Shown here one piece after another: positions 6,401-11,489 of a stretch of DNA of 11,489 nt (the first letter of the stretch is position 1; every line of letters starts with the position of its first letter). The notes under the pieces are model-generated. The model made no database searches. It was not told the DNA's origin and saw only the letters and a program-made list of their open reading frames with translations. This DNA is from Olsenella sp. (GTDB lineage Bacteria > Actinomycetota > Coriobacteriia > Coriobacteriales > Atopobiaceae): NCBI GenBank assembly GCA_015062715.1, contig SUUD01000039.1:1-11489 (forward strand), in the 5' to 3' direction. A program made the position numbers and the translations under genes.

Positions 6401-6476
6401 CCAAAACGGCACAAACATACCCGGTATCCCTGTGCCATTTGGCACAAAGATACCGGGTAATAGTGTTCCGTTTTGG
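6401..6476. repeat. Tandem palindromes in a nested hairpin after the tautomerase gene
   Basis: Two 29-base palindromic units lie in tandem at 6408-6436 and 6441-6469 (GGCACAAA then ATACC facing GGTA, closing in TGTGCC or TGTTCC). They are bracketed by CCAAAACGG (6401-6409) and CCGTTTTGG (6468-6476). The whole block can instead fold as one nested hairpin: the brackets, then TACCCGGTATC/GATACCGGGTA (6418-6428 with 6449-6459), then GTGCC/GGCAC around ATTT. It begins 6 bases after the tautomerase stop codon. On the minus strand the outer stem ends in CCGTTTTGG, so it could terminate that gene. It lies just upstream of the sugar operon promoter, so an operator role is also possible. Confidence 0.7.
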
Positions 6477-6482
6477 AGGGGG

Positions 6483-6833
6483 CTAGAAGTTGATGTTGTT
6501 CCAGCCGAAGTCGGGCGTGGTGCCATAGCGAATGTAGATGCGCGTGGGGTCTATGCCCAGCTGTTCCTTGAGCGCGCCGCAGATGGTGACCGTGAGGCCC
6601 TCCCAGACCGCACGCGCGATGGGCTCGCCCGAGCACACGTCGACGGTCACCAGCGCCGCCGGGTCCTCGCCGTTGCCGGCCAGGTAGATGGGCATGTTCT
6701 CCTCGAACAGGCACATGAGCCACTGCTCGGACTTGCCGGGGACGGTGGCGATGGCCTCGCCAAAGGTGGCCTTGAGCGACTCGCGCTGCTCGAAGCTGAT
6801 GGGCGTGGACGCATAGGTGTGGATGACGGGCAT
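6483..6833 (-). CDS. MIF-like tautomerase superfamily protein
   Basis: 116 residues, the size of macrophage migration inhibitory factor and 4-oxalocrotonate-type tautomerases of the MIF branch, which form cytosolic trimers. After Met removal the catalytic Pro would be at the N-terminus (MPVIHTYAST). K34 in VPGKSEQW corresponds to the active-site Lys of the MIF LGKPPQ segment. The C-terminal run RIYIRY...FGWNNINF at 98-116 strongly resembles the MIF tail. The CxxC redox motif of animal MIF is absent (AALV at the matching place) and the active-site Asn of the YIN segment is Arg here. The ATG at 6831-6833 follows AAGGAGG 5 bases upstream, a strong site. The gene stands alone between the MoxR module and the sugar operon. 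The substrate is unknown. Confidence 0.9.
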   Translation of the reverse strand: MPVIHTYASTPISFEQRESLKATFGEAIATVPGKSEQWLMCLFEENMPIYLAGNGEDPAALVTVDVCSGEPIARAVWEGLTVTICGALKEQLGIDPTRIYIRYGTTPDFGWNNINF

Positions 6834-6878
6834 GGTGGCCTCCTTCTGGTTGCGGCTGACAGGGGCAGGATAGCACGA

Positions 6879-6934
6879 GCGTGTCGGGGGCCGGAGGCTC
6901 GACACATGTGTCGAGCCTCCGGCCCCCGACACGC
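6879..6934. repeat. Perfect 56-bp palindrome
   Basis: Every base from 6879 to 6906 pairs with its partner from 6907 to 6934 around a central ACATGT, giving 28 complementary pairs with no mismatch. It begins 15 bases after the MoxR stop codon on the minus strand and ends about 45 bases before the tautomerase start. Each half (GTGTCGGGGG...CTCGACAC) is itself a small hairpin and closely matches the element at 4034-4057, so the palindrome is two head-to-head copies of that repeat. The stem is GC-rich with no U-tract after it on either strand. Confidence 0.9.
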
Positions 6935-6949
6935 ACCGGCGCACGAACC

Positions 6950-8452
6950 TTACAGGGCATCAACCTGCTCGAGCAGGTCGAGGCCGCGCTCGTGGAACAT
7001 GAGCTGGCGCGCGTGCTCGGCAAAGGACGGCCCGGCATGCCCTGCCACGAAGCGCATGAGCACGGGGTCGACCGACAGCTTGCTCACGAAGACGACCTCC
7101 TCCTGGCCCTCGCCAAAGGCCGCGTCGAGGAAGGCGAGCGCGTTGTCGAGGTGGGCCGCGGCATCGCCGGCGGCCTCGTCGGCCGAGACGACCGCCTCGT
7201 TGAAGGGCGCCTTGGCCGCGTCGAAGGCCTCGCCGTCTGCGCCGGCCACCTCCCAGCGGGCAACGCCAAGCCGCACCTGCTCGAGGACGTGCGCGTGCTC
7301 GGCCAGGGTGCGCTGGCGTGCGGGCGACACGTTGCCGCGCGCCACGGCCTCGTCAAGCTCGGCCCGAGCCGCCGCAGCGACCGCGTCCACCTTGCCCAGC
7401 GGGTCGCCCACGCCGGCCAGCGCCTCGCGCAGCTCGAGCAGCTCGCCGCGGACCAGCGCCAGCGCCTCCTCGCGCGCCACGGTCGCGTGGGCCTCCCCCA
7501 GCACGGCGTCGACCAGCAGGTTCACCACGGCGATGCGCTCGTCGAAGGGCGCCCGCCTGGCGCGCGAGAGGATGTCGTCGCCCGCGACGCCGCCCAGGAT
7601 GTCGGCCACCTTGTAGTCGTCCTGGTACTTGGAGAACAGCTCGTAGTACAGCGAGAAGTCCTCGGCGACCTCGTGGTCCTGGAGGTACTGCTCGACCAGC
7701 GCGAGCTCGGCCGCGATCCCCTCGCGCTCGTAGGCCAGGAGCATCCGCGAGAGGTCCTCCCAGCCGCGCGCCGTCACGATGCGCGACCCGGCGGCCGCCG
7801 TGCGGACGCGGTAGAAGTTCTTGGGCTTGTTGGCCAGGTAGGTGATGATCGCCGGGTGCACGCCGTGCGCCACCGCGTAGTCCTGCCAGGCCTCGAGGCT
7901 CGCCTCGATGTCGATGCGCTTGAGGCGGTCCATCATGGCCGGGTCGAAGTCGCGCGCGGCACGGTTGTACTCGGGCGGGTTGCCCGCGCACACGATGACC
8001 CAGCCCACGGGCAGCCGGTGCGTGCCGAAGGTCTTGTACTGCAGGAACTGCAGCATCGAGGGCATGAGCGTCTCGGAGGCGCAGTTGACCTCGTCGAGGA
8101 AGAGGATGCCGCGCTCGGCGCCGGCGGCCATGGCGTCGTGCACCGCGCCGATGATCTCGCTCATGGTGTAGCGGCTCACGCGGTAGGTCTGCCCGCCGTA
8201 CTCGGCCTCGGCGATGTAGGGCAGACCCAAGGCGCTCTGGCGCGTGTGGTGCGTGATGGAGTAGGACACAAAGCCTATCCCCAGGCGCTCGGCCACCTGG
8301 CTCACGATGGCGGTCTTGCCAATGCCCGGAGGGCCCATGAGGATGAGCGGGCGCTGCATCTCGAAGGGGATGAGCGGCAGCCCGTCCTCCCCGGTCGCGA
8401 GGTAGGCGCGGACGGCGCCCTCGATCTGCTCGGTTGCCTGGCGAATGTCCAT
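6950..8452 (-). CDS. MoxR-type AAA+ ATPase with long C-terminal extension
   Basis: Cytosolic AAA+ ATPase, 500 residues, last gene of the three-gene module. Walker A GPPGIGKT is at residues 40-47, Walker B ILFLDE at 116-121, sensor 1 AGNP at 156-159, and an arginine-finger candidate R176 lies in MMDRLKR. MoxR proteins usually total about 300-350 residues, or about 500 in the RavA group. Here the part after about residue 280 is Ala/Glu-rich, mostly helical in appearance, and matches no domain I recognise. MoxR ATPases work with VWA proteins to remodel or metallate protein complexes. The gene directly upstream encodes such a protein, 11 bases away, and the stop codon of that gene (TAG) runs into the GGAGGAG ribosome site used here. 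The ATG at 8450-8452 is thus well placed. The client is unknown. Confidence 0.93.
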   Translation of the reverse strand: MDIRQATEQIEGAVRAYLATGEDGLPLIPFEMQRPLILMGPPGIGKTAIVSQVAERLGIGFVSYSITHHTRQSALGLPYIAEAEYGGQTYRVSRYTMSEIIGAVHDAMAAGAERGILFLDEVNCASETLMPSMLQFLQYKTFGTHRLPVGWVIVCAGNPPEYNRAARDFDPAMMDRLKRIDIEASLEAWQDYAVAHGVHPAIITYLANKPKNFYRVRTAAAGSRIVTARGWEDLSRMLLAYEREGIAAELALVEQYLQDHEVAEDFSLYYELFSKYQDDYKVADILGGVAGDDILSRARRAPFDERIAVVNLLVDAVLGEAHATVAREEALALVRGELLELREALAGVGDPLGKVDAVAAAARAELDEAVARGNVSPARQRTLAEHAHVLEQVRLGVARWEVAGADGEAFDAAKAPFNEAVVSADEAAGDAAAHLDNALAFLDAAFGEGQEEVVFVSKLSVDPVLMRFVAGHAGPSFAEHARQLMFHERGLDLLEQVDAL

Positions 8453-8463
8453 GGTTGCTCCTC

Positions 8464-9966
8464 CTAGTGGTACACGGACATCGACTCGAACTCGCCGGGT
8501 CGCAGCGTGAGCTGGATGGCCCAGGCGGGCACGAGGTCGGGCCGGTGGTCCTCATCGTAGAACACGAAGGCGGTCTTGTAGGGCGGCATGCGCTCGGGGT
8601 AGATGCCCCAGCCGTCGGTGAAGTAGATGACGCCGCCCAGGTCCTGGAACTCGCCACGGCCGACGAGCTCGTTGATGTAGCGGAAGGCGGGGCGGAAGTC
8701 GGTCCCGCCAAAGCCGAGCAGCTTGATGTTGCGCCGCCAGCGGTCCAGGTCGGCGATCGAGGTGAGCTTGGTGTCGCTCTGCACGCGCATGTCACACTGG
8801 ACGATGTGCACGTTGACCTGCTCGAAGAAGCTGCCGGTGCTGCTCAGGACGTCAAAGGTGGCGTCGACGAACTGCTGGACGATGCGGCTGGTGACCGAGG
8901 ACGAGGTGTCGAGCACTATCACGAAGTCGCGGATGCGCACCGAGCTGCGGTACTCGAGCGGCTCGATGAGCGGCATGTCGCCGTAGAGATCCAGGCCGTA
9001 GGTGTAGAAGACGTAGTCGAACTCGTCCTCGGAGAGGTGCAGGTCCTCCTGGCGGATGGCGAACTGCCGCAGGAACTCGCGGTAGTCGACCGTCTCGTGC
9101 TGGGTGACCTCGAGCTCGCGCATGAGGCCGGCGAGCCGGTCGCCGTGGGTGCGCGAGAGGGTCTCCAGGTCCACGCGCATGCTCTTGGAGGCCTGCTCCC
9201 ACGCCTCGCGCAGCTGCTCGCGACGGTCGTCGGACAGGCGTGGCAGACCCTGCGCGGGCTCGGGGGGCACTTCGTCGGGCAGCGTGGAGGAGCCGTCGTC
9301 GTCAGCCTCCTCCGCCTGGCTGGCCGCTGCGCGGGAAAGCTCCGCCTCGGCATCGTCGCGGGAGAGCCCCTGCATGGACGGACCCTGGTCCTCTTGCTGC
9401 CGCCCGCCCTGCTCCTGGCGCTCCGGATACCACGGCGCGTGCTCGTCAACCCGGAAGGCCTGCTCCCATGCGGCGAGCTCGCCGTCGTACGCGCCGTCGC
9501 GCAGCGCCCGGTAGACGCGCTCGGCCGTGAGGGCGCGCCCCAGGTCGGACGCCAGGCGCCGGGCCGCACGCTCCTGTGCCTGGGCCCGCTCGCCCGAGGC
9601 CGGGCCCATGATCTCGGAGACCAGCCCCTCGACCGAGATGTCGCAGGCAAGGGACCACAGGCGCCGGTCGATGTCGTCGCCCACAAAGGGGTGCAAGAGG
9701 ACGCAGTGCAAAAGGACGTGCAGCACCTCGCGCACCGGCGCGGTCCGCGCCTGCGAGAAGGTCTCGAGCACGAGGTCGGGATCGCAGGCGAGCGTCTCGC
9801 CATTGCACGAGAAGGCGGCGGTGCCCACGGGCGCGCATGCGGGCGCGATGAGGCCCGACGCCGCCGCCAGGAAGTGGTTGTCGGCGATGACCTCGGAAAG
9901 TGCGAGGCCCACCACCTGCAGGGCCAGGCCCTCCTTGCGCGCGGTCTTGTCGTCCACGTTGGCCAC
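8464..9966 (-). CDS. DUF2201-like protein: putative metallopeptidase-fold N-terminus plus VWA-like C-terminus
   Basis: 500 residues, predicted cytosolic partner of the MoxR ATPase. The N-terminal part (about 10-175) has the DUF2201 layout, with a helix carrying HVLLH at 83-87 and LHPF at 91-94. The zincin HExxH would need Glu where this protein has Val, so peptidase activity is doubtful. Residues about 180-260 are acidic and low in complexity, likely a flexible linker. The C-terminal VWA domain (about 345-500) has a complete MIDAS: DTSSS at 353-357, T422-D423 and D451 in YFTDGWG. The GTG at 9964-9966 is chosen because GAGGTG lies just upstream. A GTG at 9976-9978 overlaps the preceding stop (GTGA) and would add four residues. 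Either way it is coupled to the upstream gene. Confidence 0.88.
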   Translation of the reverse strand: MANVDDKTARKEGLALQVVGLALSEVIADNHFLAAASGLIAPACAPVGTAAFSCNGETLACDPDLVLETFSQARTAPVREVLHVLLHCVLLHPFVGDDIDRRLWSLACDISVEGLVSEIMGPASGERAQAQERAARRLASDLGRALTAERVYRALRDGAYDGELAAWEQAFRVDEHAPWYPERQEQGGRQQEDQGPSMQGLSRDDAEAELSRAAASQAEEADDDGSSTLPDEVPPEPAQGLPRLSDDRREQLREAWEQASKSMRVDLETLSRTHGDRLAGLMRELEVTQHETVDYREFLRQFAIRQEDLHLSEDEFDYVFYTYGLDLYGDMPLIEPLEYRSSVRIRDFVIVLDTSSSVTSRIVQQFVDATFDVLSSTGSFFEQVNVHIVQCDMRVQSDTKLTSIADLDRWRRNIKLLGFGGTDFRPAFRYINELVGRGEFQDLGGVIYFTDGWGIYPERMPPYKTAFVFYDEDHRPDLVPAWAIQLTLRPGEFESMSVYH

Positions 9967-9974
9967 CGCGCACC

Positions 9975-11078
9975 TCACAGCAGAAGGTCGAGGGTCGAGG
10001 TCTGCGGCGCGGAGCCACCCGCCAGCTCGGCGCGCCGCGAGAGCAGCCACGCGACCACCTCGGCGTGGCCCGCGGCAGACGCCGCGCCCATGGCGCGGTC
10101 CACGGTCGCGAGGTCGAGCATGCCGGGCCACCGGCCCACCTGGCGCAGCTCGGCCATGTAGCCGTTCTTGGCCAGCAGCAGGACCAGGGCGCCGTTGCCC
10201 TCGGCATCGCCCGGCGCGAGGTGCGCCACCATCGAGCGCACCAGCTCGGGCTCCTCGGCGAGCCAGGTGGTGGTGACCAGGCGGTCGAGGAAGACCTCGG
10301 GCGCGTTCTCGCACACGAAGGCGAAGACACCCTCGTCGGCGCGGGGCACCACCAGGTCGCCCATGATGCGGTCGAGCCGCTCGTCGCCAAGGCCCCGGTC
10401 GCGGTGCCAGGCCCAGAGCTGCGAGCCAAGGTCGAAGCAGGTGGCCGCCACGTCCTCGTCGCGCGAGCCGGCGTGGCGCAGGGCGTGCCAGGCGCGGATG
10501 GTCACCGCACGGAAGAGGTCGTCGTAGACCGTGTCCTCGAAGACGCCCTCGCACGCGATGCGGGCAACGCACGCACAGGCGGCCTCTAGGTCGAACTCGG
10601 CCAGGAAAGGCCCGCCCGTGAGTTGCTCGGTCCCCTTGAAGTCGTTGAAGACCTCCGAGGCCACGGTGGGGTCCATGGGGTTCTTGAGCAGCGTGGGCGC
10701 CGAGCGCGTGAAGTCGAAGCGCGTGAAGCGGCCCTCGTGCGGCAGCCAGCGGCGGGTGGCCAGCGTGGTGCGGACGTTGCCGAGCAGGTCGACGCCACGC
10801 GCGAGCATCCAGCGGGCCACGTCCTCGTGCGCGCAGCGCAGCGAGAGCGCCAGCGCCCAGGCGTCGAAAACGAAGGGGCCCAGCGCCTCGTAGGCGGCCT
10901 CGACCGCCGGCAGCATGCCGTAGCAGCAGGCCCGCTCGACGAGGTCGACCGAGTCGACCGGGTCGACCTCCGCCGCGAGGGGCGCGAGGGCCTGGAGGGC
11001 ATCGACGGAGGCGGCCGCGTCGTGCGCATCAAGCGCATCGCGCGCGGCGGTGACAAGCGCCTCGACCTGCTCCTCCAT
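9975..11078 (-). CDS. Ankyrin-like repeat protein of unknown function
   Basis: 367 residues, all helical in appearance, without signal peptide or membrane segment. I do not recognise a named family. Several stretches resemble degenerate ankyrin or other paired-helix repeats, best near the C-terminus (AASAAGHAEVVAWLLSRRAE, about 339-358) and also CAHEDVARWMLARGVDLLG in the first third. Such repeats usually bind other proteins. It is the first gene of the module. Its TGA stop at 9975-9977 lies 8 bases before the favoured start of the VWA gene and overlaps the alternative one, so all three genes are probably made together. The ATG at 11076-11078 follows GAGGGGAGG. A longer in-frame ATG at 11159 runs through the likely promoter and has no ribosome site. 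A role as adaptor or client of the MoxR-VWA pair is inference from position. Confidence 0.85.
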   Translation of the reverse strand: MEEQVEALVTAARDALDAHDAAASVDALQALAPLAAEVDPVDSVDLVERACCYGMLPAVEAAYEALGPFVFDAWALALSLRCAHEDVARWMLARGVDLLGNVRTTLATRRWLPHEGRFTRFDFTRSAPTLLKNPMDPTVASEVFNDFKGTEQLTGGPFLAEFDLEAACACVARIACEGVFEDTVYDDLFRAVTIRAWHALRHAGSRDEDVAATCFDLGSQLWAWHRDRGLGDERLDRIMGDLVVPRADEGVFAFVCENAPEVFLDRLVTTTWLAEEPELVRSMVAHLAPGDAEGNGALVLLLAKNGYMAELRQVGRWPGMLDLATVDRAMGAASAAGHAEVVAWLLSRRAELAGGSAPQTSTLDLLL

Positions 11079-11136
11079 CTCGCCTCCCCTCAGCCTGCGT
11101 ATGGAGTCGAAACTAGCACATCGGGCGGGCCAAATG

Positions 11137-11174
11137 AACCCCAAAGGGGTTACGCGCATGGTTGATACATGCGC
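11137..11174. promoter_or_regulatory. Two adjacent hairpins upstream of the MoxR module
   Basis: AACCCC-AAA-GGGGTT (11137-11151) is followed after two bases by GCGCATG-GTTGATA-CATGCGC (11154-11174), both with perfect stems. They lie 60-95 bases before the ATG of the ankyrin-like gene, where operator sites would be expected. No clear -35/-10 pair is seen between them and the gene (TAGTTT near 11115 is a weak -10). Confidence 0.35.
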
Positions 11175-11238
11175 ATCCCACTTCTATGCATCTTCCGATC
11201 ACCACGCCCGCCGCCGGGCGCGTGCAGGGGCCCTCCGC

Positions 11239-11399
11239 GCACAGAAGTGACGGTTTGTTTGTCCCCTCCGGGCAATCCCGTCGCATGCCGCCCGCAAAAG
11301 CCCAGTTGGTAGATTGGCTCCGCGAAGCCGTCCACCTCCCAGACCCCACATATGCCCTCAAGACCCCGTGCATACGCACACAAACCGTCACTTCTGTGC
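11239..11399. repeat. 161-bp segment bounded by perfect 20-bp inverted repeats
   Basis: GCACAGAAGTGACGGTTTGT at 11239-11258 recurs as its exact reverse complement at 11380-11399, enclosing 121 bases. No convincing gene, ribosome site or promoter is seen in the interior, and no target duplication flanks it. It is the main content of the otherwise gene-free stretch 11079-11489. Candidate explanations are a MITE, an invertible segment, or paired binding sites. Confidence 0.75.
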
Positions 11400-11489
11400 A
11401 GCACATGCATGACGGCTACCGAACTGTAGCTGAAAGAGTGGGATAACCGCCGCCGTCATGTCGTACCATGGGTTGGTCAGGCAGAAAAC

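Noticed and set aside
6881..10161. Two long overlapping plus-strand frames (528 and 575 codons)
   Set aside because: They mirror the MoxR and VWA genes, which have clear Walker and MIDAS motifs on the other strand. The frames show only composition-driven repeats of Val, Asp, His and Arg.
11113..11446. Short frames on both strands in the right-hand gap
   Set aside because: No ribosome sites, Cys/Pro/Arg-rich translations without domain features, and they cross the 20-bp inverted repeats.
11458..11489. Possible start of a plus-strand gene (ATG at 11458 or 11468) running off the right edge
   Set aside because: Only about ten codons are visible and no ribosome site is seen upstream, so it cannot be supported.
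1..11489. CRISPR array, tRNA or rRNA genes
   Set aside because: No regularly spaced repeat-spacer series was seen: the repeats present are pairs of palindromes. No cloverleaf-like or rRNA-like stretch was recognised in the gaps.

Overview
This is a GC-rich, tightly packed bacterial window. Of the eleven genes recognised, ten are read from the minus strand. Strong GGAGG-type ribosome binding sites, GTG and ATG starts, and the gene content suggest a high-GC Gram-positive bacterium. I would guess a gut or oral coriobacterium of the Olsenella, Collinsella or Atopobium kind. This is inference from style: there is no rRNA or other taxonomic marker here.

Layout. (1) 1-526, minus: the first 175 codons of a 1-phosphofructokinase-like sugar kinase that runs off the left edge. 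(2) 644-1474, minus: a Cof-type HAD phosphatase. (3) 1475-1775: a divergent promoter region holding a 140-bp palindromic element. (4) 1776-2444, plus: a multi-pass membrane protein of the Pr6Pr type. (5) 2445-2638: a hairpin-rich convergent gap. (6) 2639-6272, minus: a four-gene carbohydrate operon, transcribed in the order TIM-barrel protein, FGGY kinase, class II aldolase homologue with a degraded metal site, intact class II aldolase. (7) 6483-6833, minus: a MIF-like tautomerase. (8) 6950-11078, minus: a three-gene module of ankyrin-like repeat protein, DUF2201/VWA protein and MoxR AAA+ ATPase. (9) 11079-11489: a 411-base gap with hairpins and a pair of perfect 20-bp inverted repeats.

How the genes may work together. 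In the sugar operon the kinase would phosphorylate a ketose and the intact aldolase would split the ketose phosphate into dihydroxyacetone phosphate plus an aldehyde. The barrel protein may act on the same phosphosugar, and the degenerate aldolase may be a structural or regulatory partner. No sugar isomerase, transporter or regulator is present. In the MoxR module an AAA+ ATPase and a MIDAS-bearing VWA protein presumably form a chaperone-like pair, with the ankyrin-like protein as adaptor or target.

The most striking non-coding signal is a set of palindromic elements: a perfect 56-bp palindrome at 6879-6934 with a relative at 4034-4057, tandem 29-bp palindromes at 6408-6469, two direct copies of a 37-bp palindromic unit at 1543-1652, and 20-bp inverted repeats at 11239/11380. 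Several lie directly after stop codons and lack a proper U-tract.
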